Source: JAVBLF01 sp031553675 (GTDB taxonomy: Bacteria > Bacillota > Clostridia > Christensenellales > CALWSW01). Taken from it: 53,880 bases of DNA. Under the pieces are notes generated by a model. The model was not told where the DNA came from. It made no database searches and saw only the letters and a program-made list of their open reading frames with translations. Below, in pieces: positions 24,773 through 31,470 of the stretch. Within the stretch, counting starts at the first letter, position 1; each line of letters begins with the position of its first letter. The stretch is taken from NCBI GenBank assembly GCA_031553675.1, contig JAVBLF010000024.1:1-53880 (forward strand), written 5' to 3'. The translations under genes were made by a program, and so were the position numbers.

Positions 24773-25210
24773 TTATAGTCCGAATTTCTGTTTAAAGGCC
24801 TTGGCGTAGTGGCGGCTGACGATCAAGATTTCGCCCGACTTGAGGCGCGCTTCGAAGCGGCCGTCGAATTGCGGCGCGACGCTTTCGAGGGCGGCGAGGT
24901 TCAGGATGGTCGATTTGCTGATGCGTTGGAAACGTCCCCCCGCGAGCACCGATTCGAGTTCGTAGAGTTTGTGCGCACATGTGAGTACGTCGTCTGCGCG
25001 GTAGAGAAAGGTCGTCTCGTCGACCGATTCGATGTACTGCACCTCTTCCATGCTGACGACATAGTGCTGGCCGTCCTTCACCCCCGTCAGCGAAAAAGCG
25101 TAGAGCCGGATCTGCGCGAGTAGTGCGGACAAACGTTCGTCGATCAGGCCGCACCGCACGACGATCTCGACCTCGTCCGTCCCGTTCGATTGTTCAATGG
25201 TCAGTTTCAC
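24773..25210 (-). CDS. LytTR-domain DNA-binding regulator without receiver
   Basis: 145 aa. An N-terminal segment of about 45 residues is followed by a LytTR domain (HYVVSMEEVQYIESVDETTF, LYELESVLAGGRFQRISKSTILNL, ESVAPQFDGRFEARLKSGEIL, VSRHYAKAFKQKFG). It lacks a phosphoacceptor domain, so control is likely through its partner DUF3021 protein. The start is a GTG at 25210 after AGGAG; the longer frame has no ribosome site. A -10 box (TACAAT, 25255-25250) lies upstream. LytTR-DUF3021 pairs often control nearby transporter genes, here possibly the MacB-like ABC pair. Confidence 0.87.
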   Translation of the reverse strand: MKLTIEQSNGTDEVEIVVRCGLIDERLSALLAQIRLYAFSLTGVKDGQHYVVSMEEVQYIESVDETTFLYRADDVLTCAHKLYELESVLAGGRFQRISKSTILNLAALESVAPQFDGRFEARLKSGEILIVSRHYAKAFKQKFGL

Positions 25211-25321
25211 CGTGTGCTCCTTTCGTTTCGGGCTTTCCCATCTGCCCTTATTGTAACGGATCCCGCGATCGCGCAAAAGGCATCTCACCCCGCCATTCGC
25301 GCAACACAGCCGATCGCGCAC

Positions 25322-25346
25322 AAAAAAAGTGGCGCGTACGCCACTT
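25322..25346 (-). terminator. Terminator after the cyclodeaminase-like gene
   Basis: AAGTGGCG/CGCCACTT stem with a TACG loop and seven T residues on the minus strand. Confidence 0.88.
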
Positions 25347-25363
25347 CGTTTCGCTAACGCCGT

Positions 25364-25999
25364 TTACTGCGCCATCAGACGCGCTTCGATCTCGGCGCCC
25401 ATGCTGTCGGCGATCGTCATCGCTTCGTTGAGTATGCCTTCGGCTTCGGCGCGTTTGGCTTCGGCAAAGGCCTTGTCGCCCAGGCCGCCGATGTTGATCA
25501 GCACGTTGAGCCAAGCGCCTTGGAGGGCAGTCTGCAAGCTCAAGGCTGCCACGCCAAGGTCGCTCAATGCACTCTCGTTGCTCTTGCCCAAGATGCCCTC
25601 GGCCAAACGCAGCGCCCGCAAGCTCGCCTTCATGACGTCGAGCGGCGGAACGACGCAAGCCTTGAGCGCGTCCTGGATGGCCTGCTTGCGCGCGGCGATC
25701 TCCGCGTCGTCGCCCTTTGGCATCGCAAAGGCCGCCGTCACGCCGTCGAACGCGGCGGTGTCGCGATCCACGGCTTCGAGCAGTTCCCGTCGGATCGCTT
25801 CGGCGCCGGCCGCCGTCGTTTCCACGAGCGCCGTATGTTCTTCATACTTTTTCTTTCCGGCCGTCAATGCGCAAACCATGTGGATCAGCCCCGCTCCCAG
25901 CGCGCCGGACAGCGCCGCCGTCGAGCCGCCACCCGGTGCCGGCGCTTCCGATGCCAATACTTCCGAAAAGGCTTCGAGGGTCATGTCGGCGAGTTTCAT
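25364..25999 (-). CDS. Formiminotetrahydrofolate cyclodeaminase-family protein
   Basis: 211 aa, entirely helical, matching the FTCD_C/FchA family: SEAPAPGGGSTAALSGALGAGLIHMV at the N-terminus, DRDTAAFDGVTAAFAMPKG, and SDLGVAALSLQTALQGAWLNVLINI. Such enzymes convert 5-formimino-THF to methenyl-THF or hydrolyse methenyl-THF in one-carbon metabolism. It stands alone, so its exact pathway (histidine or purine degradation, or glycine metabolism) cannot be set. The ATG follows AAGGAG and a good promoter lies just upstream. Confidence 0.9.
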   Translation of the reverse strand: MKLADMTLEAFSEVLASEAPAPGGGSTAALSGALGAGLIHMVCALTAGKKKYEEHTALVETTAAGAEAIRRELLEAVDRDTAAFDGVTAAFAMPKGDDAEIAARKQAIQDALKACVVPPLDVMKASLRALRLAEGILGKSNESALSDLGVAALSLQTALQGAWLNVLINIGGLGDKAFAEAKRAEAEGILNEAMTIADSMGAEIEARLMAQ

Positions 26000-26040
26000 C
26001 GTATTCGGTCTCCTTCATTGCATGATCGCGTGATTTAGCC

Positions 26041-26069
26041 AATGTATCACAGAAGTACTCACCATGCAA
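26041..26069 (-). promoter_or_regulatory. Promoter of the cyclodeaminase-like gene
   Basis: TTGCAT (26069-26064), 17 bases, TACATT (26046-26041) on the minus strand. Confidence 0.7.
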
Positions 26070-26098
26070 GCGCACCTTGCTCCAATCGACGGCTAACC

Positions 26099-26137
26099 AA
26101 GGCAAGCGCTGATGAACAGCGCTTGCCTTTTTTTCTT
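26099..26137. terminator. Hairpin after the collagen-like gene
   Basis: AAGGCAAGCGCTG/CAGCGCTTGCCTT, 13 pairs with a 5-base loop. The T-run is on the plus strand, where no gene ends. For the minus-strand collagen-like gene it is a strong stem without a T tail. Confidence 0.5.
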
Positions 26138-26214
26138 TCACAAGTCTTGCATGGGATTCGGCCTACTGGACAGGCGGTTTCGGTTTGACAGCAGTCGATT
26201 CATGCGGCTTGGGC

Positions 26215-27063
26215 TTAGACATCTCCCAGCGTCAGGACATTCAGAATTGAGCCAACCAAACGGGTGTTATGGGTCTGTCCGAACCGTGCGGTCAGCGTGG
26301 AAGTGTAACCGGCCGGCGTTTTGAAGATGGCCGGACTGGTAACTGATTTCGCGCCCACTGTGTCAGGTGCCCGGTTAAACCCTGTCGCAACACCTGAGCC
26401 TCCGATGCTGACTCCATTGAGGAACAAGCCGATCGACGACCCGCCAATATCACCAAGGATATCGACGGCTCCTTCGAAAATCGCGAGATACGCCTTGCCA
26501 CCCGCCAGCGTCACGTTTCCGGATGTGGGTGAGAAGCTGATGTCTGTGCCGTTGCTGTCTCCAATCATGTCAAATTCGATGATTTGGTCGCTGGAATAAA
26601 CTTTGGTCTGCAAATCCAGCGACGCGAAAATTCGAATGAAACTCGGGGGCGCAGGCTCTCCTTGATCGCCTTTTTCACCCTGCGGGCCTTCGGGGCCTTC
26701 GGGACCTTCCGGACCTTCCGGACCGACCGGACCGACCGGGCCGACCGGACCGACCGGGCCGGTTGCGCCCGTCTCACCTTGGATGCCCTGCGGCCCCGTG
26801 GGGCCTACGGGGCCGGTTGCGCCCGTCTCACCTTGGATGCCCTGCGGCCCTGCGGGGCCTACGGGGCCGGTTGCGCCCGTCTCTCCCTGGATGCCCTGCG
26901 GCCCTTCCGGACCGACCGGGCCGACTTCTCCCTGTGGCCCCGGCAAGCCGCGAAACCCTCTGGGTCCGCGGCAACAGCAACAGCAGCACGACATTCCGCA
27001 ACCGCAATCGCTGCAAGCGTCACTGAGGCCCTCTTGGTTCGTTTCGAACGTATTGTTATCCAT
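26215..27063 (-). CDS. Collagen-like (Gly-X-Y) surface protein, BclA-like
   Basis: 282 aa. The N-terminus (about 1-31) is followed by a cysteine cluster (CSDCGCGMSCCCCCC), then about 105 residues of Gly-X-Y repeats. Within these an 18-residue unit (GPQGIQGETGATGPVGP plus one residue) is repeated three times, and later GPV and GPE triplets are repeated four times. The C-terminal 140 residues form a beta-rich domain ending NTRLVGSILNVLTLGDV, resembling the trimerising BclA jelly roll. Such proteins form hair-like filaments on the spore exosporium or the cell surface. ATG 27063 follows AAAGGA. Its upstream region has a sigma-K-like promoter. Confidence 0.85.
   Translation of the reverse strand: MDNNTFETNQEGLSDACSDCGCGMSCCCCCCRGPRGFRGLPGPQGEVGPVGPEGPQGIQGETGATGPVGPAGPQGIQGETGATGPVGPTGPQGIQGETGATGPVGPVGPVGPVGPEGPEGPEGPEGPQGEKGDQGEPAPPSFIRIFASLDLQTKVYSSDQIIEFDMIGDSNGTDISFSPTSGNVTLAGGKAYLAIFEGAVDILGDIGGSSIGLFLNGVSIGGSGVATGFNRAPDTVGAKSVTSPAIFKTPAGYTSTLTARFGQTHNTRLVGSILNVLTLGDV
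26758..26919. repeat. 54-bp tandem repeat in the collagen-like gene
   Basis: Three near-identical 54-base units encode the 18-residue Gly-X-Y block. The length can vary by slippage or recombination. Confidence 0.75.
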
Positions 27064-27109
27064 CATCTTGTCCTTTCTTCTCAGCCAGATATGGCCGGTA
27101 CTTACACTC

Positions 27110-27138
27110 CAATATATGTTATACATCTTTATGATGTT
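27110..27138 (-). promoter_or_regulatory. Sigma-K-like promoter of the collagen-like gene
   Basis: AACA (27138-27135), 16 bases, CATATATTG (27118-27110) on the minus strand. The sigma-K consensus is mACm, 16-17 bases, CATAnnnTA; only the last base differs. The gene start lies about 37 bases beyond the expected transcription start. Confidence 0.5.
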
Positions 27139-27149
27139 CGCTTGAAACG

Positions 27150-27172
27150 TTTTGTGTGGATCCCACACAAAA
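27150..27172. repeat. Palindrome upstream of the collagen-like gene
   Basis: TTTTGTGTGG and CCACACAAAA form perfect 10-base arms around ATC, 12 bases upstream of the sigma-K-like -35 box. It could be an operator. The rest of the 328-base gap between the collagen-like and GDSL genes holds only a CCGCCTAGC/GCTAGGAGG hairpin at about 27174-27210. Confidence 0.45.
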
Positions 27173-27391
27173 GCCGCCTAGCTTACATCGAAGAAATTCT
27201 GCTAGGAGGCTTTGACGCGGCAGAGCGGAATAGTTGCCAGATAGATGCCGGAATGGGGTTTCCGGACAGGTCTATAGTTTGTGCCGCATGCCGTATAGCG
27301 TTCAGAGGCTTCTCGCGCTTTTTTAAAATGGAGAGCCAGAAAACGTGATATACTAAAAAGCGACCCAGCATTGCGGAAAGGAAGCGATGAC

Positions 27392-28087
27392 ATGCAAATT
27401 TTCTTGCTCGGCGATTCCGTCTCCCAGGGCATCGTGTTCGATACAGAAAAACTCCGATTCGCCGTTTCGCCGGATTCGTTTTACCAGCGGATCAAGTCGC
27501 GTTTGGCCAGCGAGATCGTCAATCTGTCGCGCATTGGCAGAACCCTCGGCGACGCACGAAAGGCGCTCGAAAAGCGTTTGACCCAGTCGAAACCCCGCGC
27601 TGTCGCGATCGAACTGGGCGGCAACGACTGCGACTACAACTGGAAAGAAGTCGCGCAGGCCCCCTCGGCGGCGCATGTCTGCAAGACGCCGTTCGCCCAA
27701 TTCGAAAAGGGCGTCCGCGATCTGGTCGATCGCCTGCGTTCGGAAGACATCCTCCCCGTCCTGTTCAATTTGCCGCCGATCGATGCCGAGCGCTACTTTC
27801 ACTTCTTCTGCCAAAGCGATCGCGACATGGAAGAAGGCGTCATGCGCTTTCTCGGGAGTACGTCGCGCATCTACTGGTGGCACGAGCGTTTTTCCAGCGT
27901 GATCGGCAAGATCGCCGAAGAAATGAACGCCCCTTTGATCGACATCCGACGCGCCTTCCTCTACGAGGAGGATTACCGCGATTACCTTTGCGAGGACGGC
28001 ATCCACCCGAATGCCGCCGGCCATGCACTGATCGCCGAGCGCATTCAGGACTTCGTCGGCAAACACTACGCCCATTTGCTCGCTTAG
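27392..28087 (+). CDS. GDSL/SGNH-family hydrolase
   Basis: 231 aa. The catalytic serine is in block I (FLLGDSVSQGIV), block III is VAIELGGNDCDYN, and block V is CEDGIHPNAAGHALIA with the Asp and His of the triad. Members are lipases, esterases or acyl hydrolases acting on sugars and lipids. No signal peptide, so it probably acts in the cytoplasm. ATG 27392 follows AAGGAAG. A TATACT -10 box lies at 27349-27354. It leads a three-gene operon with mannitol-1-phosphate dehydrogenase and a DUF5714 protein. Confidence 0.85.
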   Translation: MQIFLLGDSVSQGIVFDTEKLRFAVSPDSFYQRIKSRLASEIVNLSRIGRTLGDARKALEKRLTQSKPRAVAIELGGNDCDYNWKEVAQAPSAAHVCKTPFAQFEKGVRDLVDRLRSEDILPVLFNLPPIDAERYFHFFCQSDRDMEEGVMRFLGSTSRIYWWHERFSSVIGKIAEEMNAPLIDIRRAFLYEEDYRDYLCEDGIHPNAAGHALIAERIQDFVGKHYAHLLA

Positions 28088-28096
28088 GAGGTGCGC

Positions 28097-29293
28097 ATGA
28101 AGCTCGTACAATTTGGCGCCGGCAACATCGGGCGCGGTTTCATCGGCGCGCTCTTCGCGCAGGGCGGCTATGAAGTCGCGTTTGTCGACGTCAACGAATC
28201 GATTGTCCAAACGCTGAACGAACGGCGATCTTACGTGCAGTGCATCGTCTCGCCCGACGGGGAGAGCGACGTTGCCGTCAAAAACGTACGCGCCGTCGAC
28301 GGGAGGGACATCGCCCTCGTCGCGGCCGAGATCGCAACGGCCGATCTGCTATCGACCTCGGTCGGCGTCAAGGCGCTGCCCTACATCCTCGACGCCCTGA
28401 TCGCCGGACTCCGCCAACGCTGGGCGCAGGGCGATCGCCCGATCGATCTGCTGATCTGCGAAAACCTGATGGACGCCAACCACTATCTCGATGGGCTGAT
28501 CCGCGCCAAGCTCGACCCCGACGAGATCGCCCGCTACGAAAAAAACGTCGGCCTCGTCGAGACCTCGATCGGCCGCATGGTGCCCCTCATGACGCCCGCC
28601 ATGCAAAAGGGCGATCCCCTCCGCGTCTGCGTGGAGCCTTACGCCTTTTTGCCCGTGGACGCAGACGCTTTCCGCGCCGCCCCGCCCGACGTGCCCGGCC
28701 TTGTGCCTTACACCCCCTTTTCCTTCTATCTCAAGCGCAAGCTCTACATCCACAACATGGGACACGCCATCGTCGCCTACCTCGGGCACTACACGAAGCA
28801 GGCGCGGATCTGCGATGCCCTCGCCCTGCCGGAGATCGCGCTCGTCGCGCAGCGCGCCATGCACGAATCGGCGATCGCCCTGTCGCTTTCCTACGGCACG
28901 CCCTTCGCCGCCCTCGCCGATCACGTATCGGATCTGCTCCACCGCTTCCGCAACGCCGCACTCGGCGACACCGTCGAACGCGTGGGGGCCGACGTTCCGC
29001 GCAAGCTCGCGCCCCAGGACCGCTTGATCGGCGCGCTTCGCACCGTCCAGGGTTGCGGGCGGGATCCTGGCTTCATCGCGTTGGGCGTGGCGGCGGCGCT
29101 CTGGCGTTATGCCGCCGAATGCCAGGCCGATCCATCCGAGACGCTGACAAAGCTCTGTGGCATCGCGCCCGAAGAAGGCATACACGGAGACATCCTCCGC
29201 TACGAAGCCCTGCTGGCGAATGCGACGCCGATCGCCGATCTGATCGAAGTCGTCGAACGCGACATGGCGGGCCGCCGTCCGCCGTTGGTATAA
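28097..29293 (+). CDS. mtlD: Mannitol-1-phosphate 5-dehydrogenase
   Basis: 398 aa. The NAD-binding start LVQFGAGNIGRGFIGALFAQGGYEV is diagnostic. The catalytic lysine-asparagine-histidine group is in KRKLYIHNMGHAIVAYLG. LLICENLMDANHYLD and VGLVETSIGRMVPLMT are also family motifs. It interconverts mannitol 1-phosphate and fructose 6-phosphate. The mannitol PTS genes that usually accompany mtlD are not nearby, so the substrate might be another hexitol phosphate. ATG 28097 follows AGGAGG, 10 bases after the GDSL stop. Confidence 0.92.
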   Translation: MKLVQFGAGNIGRGFIGALFAQGGYEVAFVDVNESIVQTLNERRSYVQCIVSPDGESDVAVKNVRAVDGRDIALVAAEIATADLLSTSVGVKALPYILDALIAGLRQRWAQGDRPIDLLICENLMDANHYLDGLIRAKLDPDEIARYEKNVGLVETSIGRMVPLMTPAMQKGDPLRVCVEPYAFLPVDADAFRAAPPDVPGLVPYTPFSFYLKRKLYIHNMGHAIVAYLGHYTKQARICDALALPEIALVAQRAMHESAIALSLSYGTPFAALADHVSDLLHRFRNAALGDTVERVGADVPRKLAPQDRLIGALRTVQGCGRDPGFIALGVAAALWRYAAECQADPSETLTKLCGIAPEEGIHGDILRYEALLANATPIADLIEVVERDMAGRRPPLV

Positions 29294-29296
29294 AGC

Positions 29297-29983
29297 ATGG
29301 GATGCACGATTTGCGGCGCGCCGCTCCGCTACGAGACACAAGCGTTCGACGCCACCTGTGCGATCTGCGGACAAATCTGCCCGACAAACGCCATCTGTGA
29401 AGCCGGTCATTTCGTGTGCGACGCCTGCCACGAAAGAGACGCGCTGTCCGAGATCGCAGCGCTTGCCGCGCGTTGGGAGAGCGCCGATCCGATCGCCGCG
29501 CTCGACGCTTTGATGGCACTCCCCTGCGTCCACATGCACGGCCCCGAGCATCACGTACTCGTCGGAACCGCCCTGCTCGCCGCCACACAGCATCGCACGG
29601 ATCTCGATTTTGAGGCCGTGTTTGCACGGATCGCCGAACAGGGCGCACGGGTGCCTGGCGGCATTTGTGGCTTTTGGGGCAACTGTGGCGCGGCGATCGG
29701 CGCGGGTATCTTTCTCGCCGCGTTGACGCAATCGACGCCCCTCAGCGTCGAAAGCTGGGGTTTGTGCAACCGGCTGTCCGGACTCTGCCTCCAGGACATC
29801 GGCACGGTCGGCGGACCGCGCTGCTGCAAGCGCAATTCCTACCTCGCGATCCGGCGAACGGCTGCCTTCCTGCGGAACGAGTGCGATATCGCGCTCGACA
29901 CGCCGGACGCAATCCATTGCGCCCACCGCAAGCAAAACGCCGAATGCATCGGCAAGCGCTGTCCGTTTTCAAAAGCCGTTTGA
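29297..29983 (+). CDS. DUF5714-domain zinc-binding protein
   Basis: 228 aa. The N-terminal 50 residues carry three Cys pairs (MGCTICG, CAICGQICPTNAIC, HFVCDACHERD), suggesting zinc fingers. The remainder has conserved GICGFWGNCGAAIGAGIFL, SGLCLQDIGTVGGPRCCKRNS and ECIGKRCPFSK, which is the DUF5714 family; relatives occur next to or fused with methyltransferases in anaerobes, but the function is unknown. It starts 4 bases after mtlD without a clear ribosome site, implying translational coupling. The operon ends with a terminator 10 bases later. Confidence 0.82.
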   Translation: MGCTICGAPLRYETQAFDATCAICGQICPTNAICEAGHFVCDACHERDALSEIAALAARWESADPIAALDALMALPCVHMHGPEHHVLVGTALLAATQHRTDLDFEAVFARIAEQGARVPGGICGFWGNCGAAIGAGIFLAALTQSTPLSVESWGLCNRLSGLCLQDIGTVGGPRCCKRNSYLAIRRTAAFLRNECDIALDTPDAIHCAHRKQNAECIGKRCPFSKAV

Positions 29984-29992
29984 ATGCATGCA

Positions 29993-30024
29993 AAAAAGTG
30001 GCCCATAGGGAGCCACTTTTTTTG
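29993..30024. terminator. Bidirectional terminator between the mtlD operon and the beta-helix gene
   Basis: AAAGTGGC/GCCACTTT stem with a 9-base loop, A-run on one side and T-run on the other, between convergent genes. Confidence 0.88.
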
Positions 30025-30033
30025 TGTGCCGAT

Positions 30034-31143
30034 TTAGCCGATGCGCGAAACTTGTCCCTCCTGGGCGCCTTTGAAAACGTTGTCGGCGCAGTGAAAGCGC
30101 AAGGTCGGCGCATTGCCGCGCAGTTCGATCGCGCCTTTGGCGTTGTTGGAAAAGGCCGTTTTCTCGACCGTCACGCTGCTGTGCTGCGTCGCAAAGGACA
30201 AGGCTGGACCCTCGCTTCGGTTGATGTTGCAGCCGAGGATGTGCAGGTCGAAGCCGCTGCCATGCGTCGCGATCGCCGAGCCGCACTGGAAAAAGTCGGT
30301 CTTCGTCACGCGGCACCGCACTTTCTGCGCGTCGGACAATTCCGTGGCTTCCAAGGCGTTTTTGGCCTCGTTGTGCAGCCGGACGCCGCACTCTTTGCAG
30401 GCGAACTTGCTGTCCTCGATGTCGAGCGCACAAGCATCCCGCGCGACGACGCCCGCGCCGTCACTCCGGAGCACGCAATGCCGCAGTGTCAATTTCGCGT
30501 CCTTGTGGAGCTGAAAGAGGTTGCTCTTGTCGAGGGCGCGGTTGGTGTTGAACGCGAGGTTCTCACAGCAAAGCGCCGTGTTTCCGAGCAGGTAGACCCC
30601 CTCTTCGGGCTCGACGATCACGTCGCCAAGCTCTCCGTCGCCGCGGAGCAACAGATTGCGCCCGCGTGAGATCGCCAAATCAGGCAGTTGGTAATTCCCT
30701 TTTGCCAGAAGGATCACGTCCTTCCGGTCGGCCAAGATGATCGCGCTGTCGAGGTTGCCGCCCGAAAGCCCCTCCGGCGGCTCGGCCCAAACGTGCAACA
30801 CATCCCCGTCCATGCCGCTCGTGATCGCATAGGACGGCAGTTTTCGGAGGCTGGCGAGCCAAAGCACACAAATTTGCTGCGCCGCCTCGAGTCCCATCGA
30901 TACGTGCTCTACCAGGTACTGTGACCAGTGCTCGAGCGTATCCTCCCAGTCGTCGGGGTCGCTCTTGCTGATGTTCTCGACCAAGTGAAGCGCGTAGGAC
31001 AGATCGAGCAGCTTTTGCAATCGATCGTCCATTTTCCCCAAGTGCGTCAAGATCTTGCTCAACGCTTCTTTTTCGCTCAGCACCCAAGAGCCGTGCAACT
31101 TCGCTACGCCGCGAATCGTCTGCGCGTAAGCGTATACATCCAT
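30034..31143 (-). CDS. Unknown protein with helical N-terminus and right-handed beta-helix C-terminus
   Basis: 369 aa. Residues 1-110 are helical and acidic (a short KILTHLGKMDDRLQKLLDL stretch and a DPDDWEDTLEHW segment). From about 135 onward there are repeated short strands with Asn/Cys ladders (LLLRGDGELGDVIV, ALCCENLAFNTNRALDKS, LTLRHCVLRSDGAGVVARD, FDLHILGCNINRSEGPALS), as in pectate-lyase-like beta helices. Many cysteines and no signal peptide point to a cytoplasmic protein. I do not recognise a named family. ATG 31143 has a modest GGGGACGGG site; ATG 31176 is the alternative. A TATAAT box lies at 31209-31204. Confidence 0.65.
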   Translation of the reverse strand: MDVYAYAQTIRGVAKLHGSWVLSEKEALSKILTHLGKMDDRLQKLLDLSYALHLVENISKSDPDDWEDTLEHWSQYLVEHVSMGLEAAQQICVLWLASLRKLPSYAITSGMDGDVLHVWAEPPEGLSGGNLDSAIILADRKDVILLAKGNYQLPDLAISRGRNLLLRGDGELGDVIVEPEEGVYLLGNTALCCENLAFNTNRALDKSNLFQLHKDAKLTLRHCVLRSDGAGVVARDACALDIEDSKFACKECGVRLHNEAKNALEATELSDAQKVRCRVTKTDFFQCGSAIATHGSGFDLHILGCNINRSEGPALSFATQHSSVTVEKTAFSNNAKGAIELRGNAPTLRFHCADNVFKGAQEGQVSRIG

Positions 31144-31332
31144 GTCAAACCCGTCCCCATCTCCTGTGAACTCCATCGCGCGCACGTGAACGATTAAATA
31201 TTCATTATATTGCAGCATTGCGAAAGCGCGCTCGACGCAACCCCATCGTGCGATGGGGCCCTGCGATGTCGGATCGGTTTCACTTCTCCCACATCCTCGA
31301 CTCCATTATACACAAGCCGTGACGATTATGCA

Positions 31333-31373
31333 AATCGAGAGCGCGGATTTTTTCGGCGCTCTCGATCTTTTTT
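31333..31373. terminator. Hairpin after the P-type ATPase gene
   Basis: ATCGAGAGCGC/GCGCTCTCGAT stem, 11-base loop. The CTTTTTT tail is on the plus strand, while the minus strand shows only GATTTG. It lies between the ATPase stop and the next minus-strand gene. Confidence 0.5.
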
Positions 31374-31470
31374 CTCCCATCAACAGGGGGATTTCGTAGG
31401 AAATGGCATTGATGAGAGGGGACATGCCTGCATCTGTCCTGTATATTCAAGATACCGTATGCATATATAT

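Noticed and set aside
26758..26919. 54-bp repeats considered as mobile or CRISPR elements
   Set aside because: They are in-frame Gly-X-Y coding repeats of the collagen-like gene.
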